From Callaeas wilsoni (Eukaryota; Chordata; Aves; Passeriformes; Callaeidae), in contig VWPU01004640.1 in NCBI GenBank assembly GCA_013398955.1, positions 35,434-99,433 on the forward strand: DNA of 64,000 nucleotides, given 5' to 3'. The notes under the pieces are model-generated. The model did not search any database. It was given only the letters and a program-made list of their open reading frames with translations, and had not been told where the DNA came from. Positions 51,714-64,000 of the stretch are shown here, in pieces (position 1 is the first letter of the stretch; every line of letters begins with the position of its first letter). The translations under genes and the position numbers were made by a program.

Positions 51714-52319
51714 TGTGCTGGTTTGAAAGCAAAACCAGTGAGAAACTCCAAGTCAGAAGTACAATTTAATAGGAAAAACTAAAATAAATGCAATAGTACA
51801 AAAAAGAAACCACTGACAGAGTCAGGATACAACCTGACACCCTGTCGGTCAGGGTGTTGGTAGCAGTCCAATAAAACGGTGGCTGCAGTCCTCCAGAGTT
51901 CTGCTGAAGATGGTTCTGTTGAAGCAGTGATCCTGTAGAAAAGGTCTGGTCTTCACCTGAAGGTCCAGTGGTAGCTCTTGTCCTCAGGGAATCCAGTAGG
52001 TAAGGACTGGCTCTGGTGTTCGAAATCTTAGCTTATATCCAGGATGGGATGCTGGGTTCCTCCCTCTGGGCAGAGCATCTCACAATGGGAGGATGTAATT
52101 TTATCAGTCAATGTGGTGAGACTAGATGGGCCATTAACAGGAGATATCCTCCCTAGAGGGAGGATGGGGCATGAGAGAGATAAGGAACCCTGCCCCACCT
52201 GGTTCTGACAGCTGGCCTATTAACAGAAGATAGTCCAGAGAGAGGAGGCAGGGGACACAGCCCCACCTGGTTTTAACAGCTCCTGAAGATGGTAATAGAA
52301 TACACTGCAACCCAGGACA
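51714..52319 (-). mobile_element. ERV solo LTR, 606 bp, intact ends
   Basis: Read on the minus strand it starts TGTCCTGGGTTGCAGTG and ends AAACCAGCACA, the TGT...ACA ends typical of ERVL-like LTRs. It is flanked by the perfect 5-bp duplication TGTAT. A TATA-like ATATAAG lies at about 52032-52038 (minus), and a polyadenylation signal ATTAAA at 51765-51770 (minus). Between them a perfect 8-bp stem with a 5-base loop (ACACCCTG/CAGGGTGT, 51837-51857) sits in the R-like region. The U3 end carries an imperfect tandem duplication, 52131-52215 and 52216-52281, sharing ATTAACAG and GCCCCACCTGGTT blocks. No gag, pol or env adjoins it, so this is the residue of recombination between the two LTRs of a provirus. 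The family resembles LTRs known from songbirds. Confidence 0.92.
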
Positions 52320-52324
52320 TGTAT
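52320..52324 (+). other. target site duplication, right copy (TGTAT)
   Basis: Exact match to 51709-51713, directly flanking the LTR end. Confidence 0.85.
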
Positions 52325-55300
52325 AAAAGTACTGGAATTTTTTTTCCTAAAATACTTTGCAATTTTTTTGCCAGTCTCTCACTTACCCCCCTGCCCTTCG
52401 CTAAGCCTTCAAATCCTATAACATGGTGGAATTTGAGAAAAAAACCACCCTGATTTCCCTTTTTTTTTTTTGCTTTTTTTAGTCAACAGTCTCAAAGCAG
52501 TCAAAACTATCTTTAAACTTTCAGCCTTTTATCAAAAGTGTTTTCTTTCAGGAGAATTGTCACGATACTTCTTGCTTGCACCTCTTCATGATCCCTTCAC
52601 TTTTTAATTTTGTACTTTACTACACAGACAATCAAGAAGAACTAGAATCGCTTTGCTCAGCCTTCTCGTAAAGGAGTGTGCCGCGAAGTTTAATACACTT
52701 TGTGTAGCAATGCAAAAACATGCTCTTTATCTTGTGAAGACTTCTTTTTTTAACTGAAGATGTTTCAGTCAATCTCTGCACATCATGTACTGCCACTACC
52801 AAGAATGAGAGGGAAGCACTAATAAAAATATGAGTTTAAAACAATAAAATAACTAAAATCAAGCTCAGGTCCTAGAAAACAAGAAAAGTGCAGCTAAAAC
52901 CTTAAAACTTGTAATAATAATTCATTGTATTTCTTCTGTTTTATTAAAACAGGGCCAATAAATCAGGTGGGATTTTTTCCAGTATTATGTGTATAATCCT
53001 TTGCTCTGCTTAGTAAGCACAATAAATTTTAATTATCTCATGAGAATACTTGAAGTTTATAAAGTGATTTTTCATTATATATTCCCAAGTTGAATGACTT
53101 AAGTATAAAGCCATTTTCAAAAGCTTCAGCTAATGCAAGATAGGATACAATAATAAACGAACAAACAAAACCCCCACAACAGAAACCACAGAAAATCAGT
53201 GTAATTGCTTGTAAAAAATACGTATTACATATCCAGATATAGCTATAATCCTTTGTATAACCTTCTAATGCTAACACACAGGAACTTCCAGCAGAATTTC
53301 TGGAATCAGCCTGTGTCTGTACCAGGTGTCCTTAGACCAGGGCTCAGTTCAAACGCCAATACACAAATCTAGCCCTAGGTGTTAAGGGGTATCCTGCCTA
53401 CTTTCTCACTGTCTGTTCCATAAAATCATGGGTGACCCATGATTGAGTCATCATATAGTCCAGCCCCATGAGGATGTTTCTGGAGCTAGGAATACCATCT
53501 CCCACTAAGTTTTGTCTGGAAATTATGGCCTCATGATCTGTAGAGATTATGCTGAACTGCAAGGAGGCATGGACTGCCTTGTATCTGCTGATTGGTTGTT
53601 CTGCATATGAAGTGTACCTACAGCTACTGGGATACAGGAGATTTAATGGGTTCAAGCCTTGCAGACAAAATCTAACTACATGTACAGGTAGTTCATCTGA
53701 TGCTCTTTAAAGTTATCTATCATGTTAGATAGACATGGCTTTGCTAAAGGGGACCATAATATATAGAACTTCCAGATAAGCCACATCCTGCTTGGTACCA
53801 TGAAGTTTACTAAGGTTACCAGATATAAGAAACCTCACTTAAATGTAAGTCTTTCAGGTAATTCAAGACAACTTTTCTGGGTAGAAAAAAGAGAGAGAAA
53901 GTAAAAAAAAACTTGAATTGCATGGTCCAGATACCGGAGGTCAGAGAAAGGGGGTCGGAAATAATTTTATTTCTGTGTGGTTTTCTGAGTCCCTGATAGA
54001 ACTAGAAAATGCAGCTGTTTTGAAATTTCCTCCTAAACCACATCTCTTCTAGAAATAGATTCTTTAAGATGAAGAGATTAAGATTTACCTCTCTGAAATA
54101 GTGAAACTGGTGCTCAAGGCTACAATCAAATATCAAATGCTACTCTGCACTAAAGATTAGAAAGCCACTACAAGGAAGATGAAGGATGCTGATATTTACT
54201 AGAGGTCAAGAAGCAAAAAGAGTTTTTCAAATATTTTTTAAAAGTACAAGATATCTAGCCTTGGAGATCTGTTGGAATCTGATGCAGCTCTACATTCTCC
54301 CAATATGTTCTGCCTTCATTATATTGTATATCTTATGAAAATTTTAGATAAATAAGAAGCCTAGAAATCACAATAAAGTTAACTGGACTACTAATTTTAC
54401 CCATACATGTCTTACACTGCATAAAACTGTAGCTTAGGAGAGAAAATATGCCAAGACCTACAAAATTTTAAAGCTATAACCTTTGTCATTGACCATAAAC
54501 TAAGGCAAATAAATATTTATACAGACTTTAAAGCTATTTGTTTTTTTAAGCCTTCTGAATTAAAATCTCATTTTGCAGCTGAATCATGTAGTGTAAATAT
54601 TTAACAAATATTCCAAATTAATATAGTCTAGAAAAATATTGCTTGTATTTCACAAGAAAAAGTGGTAAAATATGAATTGTTGGAATTTTTCCTTCTTCTG
54701 TGTACAACTTGCAAAAATGGTTTCTACTTCTCTACTAATACGTCAAGATAATAACCTTTTTTATGTTTCAAGTTATATTATTTCTTCCTCTTATTGTTTT
54801 CTTTGGATACAAAAACTACTTTTAACAAAACAATAATTGGTAGTAAATGGTATATAGTGAAATGCAAATCATAAATACTCAGTTGTAGAATTTCATAAAA
54901 TATGCATTTTCTTAACATCTTAACATCTGTGCAATTTTTTGTTTAGACCATAAGTGTGTAACATGCTTTCACAATCAAGTGAAAATATTTCATTACTCTA
55001 TAACAAAATACTGTTTGACTACTTCTTCTTTAGGACATTTCAAAAACTATACTGAGAATATTTTACAAGAGTTATATGTCATTGACAATTGTTCAATTCC
55101 TTCAACATTATGGTAGAAAGACAACCTTTGAAAAATCTTATCTATCCAAGATTATATGTATGATAAAATGTGAAACCAAAGCCTTATTGTCTTTTGTCTT
55201 TTCAGGGCACATTAACAGGGATCTGAGAGAACTGTGCTATTTCTGAGTAAAACCTGGAGCAAGGTGTACAGCCATATTGTTTGTTTACTCCTAATAACTT

Positions 55301-58300
55301 GTTTGTATGACTATTCGTATCAAGAAAACATCAACATTAAAATTTAATACTTTGACTGTAATAACAAGTCCTTAGATTTACAGAAAAAGCATGTTTCATT
55401 GAACAATTCAAATAAGGTTAGCACCGTGAAAAAGGCAACTGGATACTTAATAGTAATATAAAATATGCTTTTCTGAAGAGTTTTATTTTCCACATTTGAT
55501 AGTCTGCTTTATCTAAGGAAGCATATATACATATGCTAAGTGATGTTATAACCTACTTTTGAACAAAGACACTATATTAATCAAGCCCAAGATTAGATTG
55601 GATCTGTGTTTTGCAGACTACTTAGATTTTCACTGTTTTATTAAAAAGCAGCCTCGAGGACTGTGAAATGCCAGAGAGCCTGTATACAAATTTTATGACA
55701 CACATTAAGTAGTTTGTCTAACTATGCATTTGAAATACAAGATAATTGCTCATAAGAGGAGAAATGAACCTCCTTTGTAAAGATGGCAAGTAATTCAGTA
55801 GTAGCAGAAAAGGTGTTCATTGTTCTGCCTGTATTCCAATATAATTTCTCATCACTCTATGGATAAGAACAAATTCATGGCATCAGCCATACACACGTAA
55901 TTCAAACATCTTTCCCAAAGAAACGTAAAAAAGTTAGATAACTGTCGTATCCATATTCATTTGTCTACTAGGAAGCTGCACTGTATTTTCCATTACTCAT
56001 TTGCTGTCAAATCGTTCATGTACATATGCTTGGAAAATCTGAGGCACCAAGCAAGTGGAAAGAAGGAACTCGGGTGAACAACCCACAGACCAGAAAAAGG
56101 ACAGGATTTCCTCTGTGACTGTGGAAGCTCAAAGAAGTCATATTTGAATAAAAATTTAATGCATGTATAACTCTGCCATGGTAGATTTGGGTCATAAAGA
56201 TCCTCTTTTTCTTTGTTTCTTTAAGTGGAATCTTGAGAATGCTTTGGTTTAAAAACCCATAATACTGTGCTATTTTAAATTACTCCTAGAAGTAACAGGC
56301 TATTCAGTTTAAAGCTGACATAAAGGAACTGGCTATTTTCCAGTGTTTCTGATTGCACAAGATCCAAACCTATCTGTGGATGTACAGGTAAAATGGTACC
56401 TTTATGGATCACTATTCAAGCTGATGTACTGAATATTGCAAAGAAACATGAAATGTCAAACCCAAGTAATGTATAAATTTTGAAGTTTTTTCAACAGAAC
56501 AATTTATCTTGATTTCTGAATGGACCATCTTCCCAAATAAATAAAAAACCACCACCCTCACTCTTCTATGAATTAAGAAATGAAGACTGTTTACATCAGT
56601 AGCAATTAAGTCTAACCTTGATTAAATAATATTATTCCCGGAACAGATACTGCTGACTTTCATCCTTCTAGGATAGCTGGGAAGACAATACAACTTCATT
56701 ACAGAGAAAAATCTGTATCACGAAATTGCTTACTATTGCTTTCTAACAGGTGTACACTTATTAGGACAGGTGGGCAACAACCCTGCAAAAATCTAATTTG
56801 TGCTTTCGCTAAGAAAATGAAAATTTTTCATTAGTTCTACCATTAATCTGAAGATACAAGTCTCACCGTGGCAAACAGATGACTAAGCAGTCACCATTTA
56901 TCTTAATTAAAGTTTGTCTTAATCAAGGTATTGTCTGTGAGATATAGTGCTACTTAAGACCAAGATTCTTAGCATAGTTGCATGGTTCCCAGAGGGAACA
57001 TCTATCAAGCTGAATGTATAACTACAGCCTAGTCCTGCTAAAGACATAAAGAAAGGAAACAAAGCAATGCAAAAATTAACGAAAGCCAACACAGCTAGTT
57101 TCTTATCCATTGCTTAAATCCTTCAAATAGCTACTATGCTACATTGCAAAGTCATTTTTTTCCTTACTAATATACATACTGTATATTTTCAACTGCCTTT
57201 CCCAAACACATATTCCTAATTTAAATGAAATTATTGCTGAATTCTTCAAACAAAGAAAATAATTTGATCTATCCTAAATATTTTGGTAAAACTGGAATTT
57301 TAAAATTATTTTCAAATATTACTTCTAAATTTACATAGAAGGACATTCAAAAAGCAGGAAGTAAGGTCATACAGAAAGAGAAGACGTTTCACTTTCTAAA
57401 AAGTTCTCTCTTTCGTCTGCTCCATGTTCAATCCATAAATTACCTGGTTTTAGCTTCAGAACTTATGAATCCTGTACCAAGAAAAGAGTTTTTAGATGAT
57501 TAGTAGATCCTTTTTCAGAAGGATGAAAACCAGCTTCATTTGTTCAAGAATTTGTTTAAGTTTCAGAACATTAGCTTCTCACTAAGGTAATAAGAGGCCA
57601 GGGAAAATGATTATTTTCTATTCTACTTTTAATTTCTTTTTCTTTTTCCTTCATTTCAGAAATCAATTTCAACTGTCGTACAGCTGTAAATTCACCCTTT
57701 TCAATGAAATTTGTAGCTCAGCCCATAGAAAAGTGCCCTTGGCTGCATGAGTCTACACCATGTATCTGGTGTACATTCTTGAGAAGTGTTCATTTATCTT
57801 TACAGACTCTGGAAACAATGAAAAGAGGATATCAGAGAGACATTTTTCCTAGGGACAGCAGTAGTCGGCAATTCAACAAGGAAGAGCTCACCAAACAGCC
57901 TGCTTGATTCTCAAGAGTTAAAAATAAAATAAGCTGATGAGACTAGAACAAGTAAACTCCCACAAAGGTCAAAATCTAAAAGAGTAAGAAAATAAGATAA
58001 ACAGCTCAACACTGTATCTGTAAGCAGTGGATGTCAAAAAAAAGATGATGATTAGAAAGCACCTACACCTCCAACAGAACATTTGGGTGCTCTCAGTGGG
58101 TTTTAAACTTTTCAATAATTAAGAATTAGAAATCAAGCTTAAAGCTATTAGAAATGTTTGGGGAAGATTAACATGAAAGACTACAGGAGCTGATATTGTG
58201 TTTACAGTCTAGAACTAAAAAAAACATGTTAAAAAAGCAGGCGACAGGTTACTGGTGTGTACACAATTACCCAGGACAAGACAATTGCTGTTCAACCTGA

Positions 58301-61300
58301 AAAAGAACTTTCTACAAGAAAGGAAGCTCTGTGCCTAAGCAAAGATTATAAAAAACATTACTAAAAACATCAAACAAAAGGAGACCTAAAGCTGAAAGAA
58401 ACACAAAGACAGATTAAAATCAACCTTTGCAGCTACACCTGTTGGAATAAGTGTAAGGTCATTCTAAACATTGGCCTGTGACCTCTTGTCATTACTTGAA
58501 TGTAGGGTTCCCCATTTTTTCCACAATTTTTGCTATATTACTGGCCTGGAGCTACAATAGGGAGCAAAGAATAATCAGATAAATCAGATCTAAGTTAACC
58601 TATTTTCTTTCAAAAACTGTTCCGCTTTGAGCAATGCACATGTTTGGATTTATATTTAAAATTATATTTACTCAGATTTAGTCCATGATTCCAGAAAGCA
58701 GCTAGCAGAGACACAGTACTGATAACTTCAGCAATTACAGGGATTTGCAGTTGTCATTTTATTTCCCATTACTCTTCCAGCACTGACCCACTGCTGCAGA
58801 GATAAAACAGCTCAATATTAATTTCTGAAAGAATCATATTCCTCTACTGCTTTTTTTCCCCTTTTTCCTTTTTCTTTCATTTAGACTTTACAGACCCAGT
58901 AGAGAAACTAGTGTCTGCCATTGAACTGGCTGCTGTTTTAAAGATTTGAAAAGAAAAGAAAGAAAGAAGAGTAGCCACTGCCTGTTTAGAAGACAGAGAT
59001 CAATACTGATTTCCTGGCACTAGAAAAATTAATACAGGGATTACTATTTCCTGGACTTTCATTTCAAGAAGAAAGGAGAAAGACTCAGAGAACTGCATAT
59101 ATCAGGATAAAATTCTATATTTTACTGACCAGCAACCATTCCTTTTTTTTTGTGGGTCTGCCTAGAGAAAGTTAATTTTGTATATCTACAAAGATCCTCA
59201 AAACTGGCAAAAATTACATTGCCACTAATTACTACAAAAGTAGTTAAATAAAAGGGGTGAAAAAAGGCAATATTTTATTACTGATTTAGGAGGCAAACCT
59301 CAAATTCACAGAGCTACGACTTTCAACGTGAAAGTCATATCAGAAAATTAATATTATATTGGGATGAATTCTTAGCAAACTTTCTGAAGTAGCTGTGCCA
59401 AGGACAAGACTGCATAGACACTTTTCTACCCTTCATTGCATATTAAATAAATCATGAGGTTTTGGCACGTTTAGTTGATTGACTTATTAAAAGACATGCC
59501 ATCATGTTTCCTGCATGAATTCCTAAAGGTTATTGTGTCCAATGAAAATATTAATTCAGAGTTGAACTAAATACAGTAGTAGCACCAGTAATTTAAAATT
59601 AAGTATCTTCTTTAAACCTAAAAAAACTAATTTAAACCAACCAAATGGTTTAATTTTGTCGCTTTGCACTAAGAATGAGGAAGTTACTGTGGATGTAACT
59701 CAATAATATTGAAGCTTCAGGAAGCTGACAGGACCTGGATTTGTCATGGGAAAAGCAGGCTTGGTGTTCAGCTCTTTGATGCAAACTTAATTTTTACAGC
59801 AGGTAAGTGCTATTATTGCTATGGAGAAGTATAAATAAAAGAGTTTACAAGTTATATGATTTGCAATTCTTCTGAGGCCACAGTAAATATTAAAATAGAG
59901 ACAGATTTCAGCTTTTTTATTGTTGGAGATATTGTAGCACTGCTTAGTCTGTAATAACTTCAGCAACTTTCCCCACAGAGGAGCCCATCCTATTACTCAA
60001 TCTGACTCTCTGTACCTCATCAGTATCACTGAACTTTAGTACATGGTCTGTTGCCTTGGCAGGGACTCATGAAGAATTCAAAGAGCTAGAAGCTAAACAT
60101 TTTTTCCGTGTTAAACATGACTATGCAGCAATAGACAATAACAATAAAAATTGTTATATCAAAAAAATAAGAGTTGATTAAGCATAGTTAGCAAACCCTC
60201 ATCCGCTTCAGATAAACTTCACCCTGCAGTGAAATTCAGACCCATTAAATTATTGGTTGGTCCTTCATCCTTATTAGCCTGGATCAGAGGTGATAATTTG
60301 GAGTAGTAAATAGGATTTCCCTCCTCTTTCTGGGAGCTGTGGTGTTCTGCTAATGTAAACCAGTTCTTAGATAACAGCACCCAAGCTTCACTTTGCAAGG
60401 TAGAGACTGGCAACTGGAAAAATACCACCATATCTATCTCATTGTCTGGGCATAAAGCCGATTTGCTGGATTAAAACCTGGTGAAAGGATCCTGGATTTA
60501 GCAATTCCTAGCAAATGGTGTTTGCAATCAAGCTCTTTGCTGACTGTAGAACAAAGGTGGTCTGATTTCTATAATGCACTTCCATACAATTACAGTTTTG
60601 TTAATGCACCTATGCGTATGCAAATACGCAAACATGCAAGCACACAAATATCCCCAGTGATCAGAAGACAGGACAGAAAAGCCAGCTTTCCTTAAAACTG
60701 GATTTCTCAGATTTCTTAAAATTTAACCATCGAATTATGCAACATCTACTAACTTTATTATCCCTTGCTGAAACAGAGAACAATCAGGTTCACATGGCAA
60801 TTCTCTTTTGATTAAAACTGTTTATGCTTTCGTTTCCTTCTCAAATACCTTTTAATGTGTAACCAGTCCTTTACTCCACCTCAGTGTTTTTACACAACTT
60901 TTCCAGCAGCAAAAGTGAGTCACACAGAGTAGTAAATTATAACCTCATCTTTAAGCTCAGTCTTTCATTCACCAGCCCCCAACAAATCCTTTAATCCTTG
61001 CCCCCACTTTATCAAAAGCAGCATTGGAGTTGCTCACGATGTTTACCACAGAAAGAGAGGATGTCTAATTAAAGCCTAAGTGCTGGAATCAATCTCTATT
61101 GTATAGAAAAGGAAACACACCAATTAGTGATTGAAATTTAAAATAAGTGTGCCCAGGGCCTTTACCTAAGTTTTAGTTCAAGCAGTATAAAAGTGCTGTA
61201 GAGAAGCTCTAGCTGAGTTTCGCAGGTACTTTCTATAAAAAGCTGAAATACTTGGTGATGAGCAGCTGCCTTGAAATTGTCAGTCCCAAGGACTAAAAAT

Positions 61301-63983
61301 CATGACCCTGTTTCTATAAAATCAGAGTAGTAAATAGAAAAAAAAGCAAATTCAAACTCAGATCATGTCCCTTTTGGACAGCTCTATTTTTGTTACAGAT
61401 TAGCCTGTTTGTGAACACGAGAGAATGTCCTCAATGCCTTTAGTACAGAATTATTTCATACTTTTAAACTTTTGCGCAACATGTTAGGGCTGAGACTTTT
61501 TTTTATTATCTAGCTGAATGCCAAGGATTTTTGTGCAACAACATTTCAGCACCTGGAAAACATTAAGTTTTTTCATCATGAATATTGCTGAAATCTGTAC
61601 ACTACCTCACTAAAGTGGATCTATACCTGTTTTCTAAACTACGTAGAAAGTATTTCAAAACCTGTTGGAGTCCTGGCTGCAGCACCATGACAGGCTGGGG
61701 GTAACATGGCAATTGAGAGCTGGGCAGTTTCAGGTCATAGATTTAGACTCGAACACCAGAAGCAGCATCCAGGCAGCTGTAACTGAGCTCCTGCTACACT
61801 GTGAAAATTTTGGCTGATGTCCTGGGCACTGTGGTGGTTTCTTAGGCTATTCCACCAGAATGAGTCTCTTTCATAATTAATATTAATGCTTAAGGCAAAA
61901 ATTGGCAACAATTATTCTGATTAAAGAGAACTGAGACCTTAGGAGGGTAATAAGCAAAGAGAATGCATCTGGAAAAAGATAGGATGTGTAACCTGAAATC
62001 AGGTTTTAAAATTTTATGCAAAAATGGTCTACCTTGAAAATAGAGAAGAAAATGAGCATGAATTAATCTATTATTCTAATAGACCTTGGAAATATTTAAT
62101 AGAAGTCATGGATAGACATTATTGCGAATCGTGATGCATTTAAAAAAAAGAAAACAATAAAACATTAGCAGATGATAAAAATGCGATTACAGCCAACTTT
62201 TTGAGAGATTTTTCAATGTTATGAAACAGCATCATAATATTTTTAAGCTCATTTCTTTTTAGATATTTTAGGAATATTTAATATATTTTTCTTCAAAACC
62301 AACTGTGAACCATTTAACCTTAGTTATTAAAATGTATCTTAAATAAGTTTAACATTTAATGTTTCCTATTTTTATACAGAAGATGTATATGGGTAATGGC
62401 ATACCCAAGAAGTGGGAAAGAAAAAGAAAATAAATAAAATGTGTTAGATCAGATAAATTTGTACAATCTGTGTTTTGAGCGTGGAGTAGCAAACCTTCGA
62501 TCACTGAAAACCAAAATTTAGTGAAAAACTATATTTTGTGTTTCTGTCTATTAATTTAATTGAATACTCTCTTTCCTCCAGAAAGAACATGAGGATTGGC
62601 TTTTTTGGTTTTCCCCTGTTACTTGAATCCAGGCCTTGCCAAAAAAAACCAGGTACATCACAGTGGAAGAGCCAAGAGGAGGTACAGTGCTAAAAATCTG
62701 ACTGCTAAACTTCACCAGCTCAAGAAAAGACAGTATGGATTAGCTTTACAGCTGCTAATCTTCCATTTGAATTGTGGTAAAATTTGTTCGAAACCTAAAT
62801 CACTATTTAAAACATTGTCTTTTAGAAACAAAGAGCGGGGAATCCTGCCTGCTTCAAAGTAGTTTGAAAAGATTAAATATGAAATCTTAATTTAAAGCAC
62901 GTTACCATAAAAAAAAATTGAAAAACAAACTTAAAGTTGGAGACAATTTTTCTGATTATATTTTACTAATTATCTATAAATGTTTTATTGTATTTCTTAG
63001 ATGTATAACTATGCTCTAAGAATTGCTTGGAACATAGCTTTGTTACAATATGAATAAGGTAGGATGTCTCAGAGATTTACAACAAATGTCTTAATGAGTA
63101 TATCAAATCATAGAACAGTATATCTAGTTCTTTCAAGATAAAATTGTGTAGATCAGGAAGAAACTCCATTATAATCAGAGGTATCACTAGACTATGAAAT
63201 CAAAGAACCAACAGCTAGGCAGTAAAAAACGCCATTTGTTGCAGATATTGATCCATTCTACACATATCAGGTCTACTCTAATGTTACTGCTTTGCCAATA
63301 GAAGGCCTAGATCAGCAGAAGATGAACTTGCTGGAACCTTTCCACTTTTGGAAGTGGAAAAAGAACAAAAATATCATGTTGACCTAGATCACATGTAGCA
63401 GATACAGCAAAGCGAGCAAACATGGTTTAAAATAAGCCTGCTGCCAGGGAAAAAAAGAGATCAGAACCCTAATCATTCTCTCATCAAAATCATGTCCCTG
63501 CTGAGTCTATTGTAAACTGGATGAACATTTAAATACAACTCATCCTGCTCTACTTACAAATTTGAAATATTATTGAAAGCTTACTTTGTTTTGTTTTTTG
63601 GGTTTATTTACAAAGTATATATTTGAAGTTAAGAAGTAGATAGCTGTTGCAAATTGATTAGTTAAGTCACTTGAAAGTAAAAGTTGATTTTTATAAGGAG
63701 GGAGAAAGAAAAAAAAGAAGAGAGGAGAGAAAAGGACTCGTAAATTTAAAAAACATTAGTACCTTGAGGCCAGTGAAAAGACCCACTTCAGGGATATTGA
63801 CTTTACTGAGTGTACTGTGCTGGCAACATAAAAATGACAACTGAGTATTTACCAATTTATTTCCTACTGAAAACAAGCACCATCCTTGGCTTTCAAACTC
63901 AATCTACCTTAGAGTGTTCATAGAAATATTTCTGTCTGTTCATCCATTTCCTACCTCCCATCCCATAAATTCTGATATTTGGT
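52325..63983. other. long unique AT-rich stretch without recognised genes
   Basis: No repeat family or RNA gene was recognised in this 11.7-kb stretch. A 9-bp unit TTAACATC-C type is duplicated at 54911-54928. A G/A-rich patch lies at 58947-58970. A GC-richer patch at 53290-53660 has an open minus-strand frame of 85 codons without splice support. At 62582 a very strong acceptor (TCTCTTTCCTCCAG) is followed by two overlapping open frames, one K/R-rich and running to 62862, but no clear donor decides between them. Confidence 0.45.
63696..63735 (+). repeat. purine-rich simple sequence
   Basis: An almost pure G/A run (AAGGAGGGAGAAAGAAAAAA then GA-rich). Low complexity. Confidence 0.75.
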
Positions 63984-64000
63984 TGTGCCGGTTTGGACAC
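63984..64000 (-). mobile_element. possible LTR start cut by the window edge
   Basis: The last 17 bases, TGTGCCGGTTTGGACAC, match the left end of the LTR at 51714 (TGTGCTGGTTTGAAAGC) at 13 of 17 positions. They begin with the TGT expected of a minus-strand LTR end. Too short to be sure. Confidence 0.35.

Noticed and set aside
1..64000. CRISPR arrays, operons or bacterial defence systems
   Set aside because: The sequence is vertebrate in character, with no regularly spaced repeats and no dense coding.

Overview
This looks like vertebrate nuclear DNA, most likely from a bird and probably a songbird. The evidence is the repeats. Three truncated CR1 LINEs carry the avian 3' tail signature (TCATAGAAT read on the + strand). 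There are also several endogenous-retrovirus LTRs of types common in bird genomes, including one long solo LTR flanked by a perfect 5-bp duplication. I saw no Alu, L1 or B1 sequence, and nothing bacterial (no operons, no Shine-Dalgarno spacing, no dense coding).

The window is AT-rich and gene-poor. No reading frame is long enough to stand out from chance at this base composition, so any gene here is either split into short exons or absent. I recognise no protein family with certainty. It could be a large intron, a gene desert, or a thinly exonic stretch of a large gene.

Layout: 1-4.7 kb is unique AT-rich DNA with one exon-like segment at 3.5 kb. 4.7-5.2 kb and 10.6-11.2 kb are CR1 fragments on the minus strand. 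12.7-13.3 kb is a worn + strand LTR. 13.3-25.9 kb is mostly featureless. 25.9-38.7 kb is the most structured part: several segments with good splice signals and open frames, on both strands, plus two copies of one 451-bp LTR in opposite orientation (27.7-28.1 and 37.6-38.1 kb). 41.2-41.6 kb is a second member of the 12.7-kb LTR family, inverted. 48.4-48.8 kb is the third CR1, also minus. 51.7-52.3 kb is a 606-bp solo LTR. The rest, to the edge, is unique AT-rich DNA, and another LTR may begin in the last 17 bases.

The exon-like segments were found by reading splice consensus and open frames by eye. A few are compatible in phase with one another: 27538-27677 with 29925-30010 on the + strand, and a long form of 36229-36383 with 25906-25984 on the minus strand. 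Their confidences are deliberately low, because random AT-rich DNA of this length yields many such segments.
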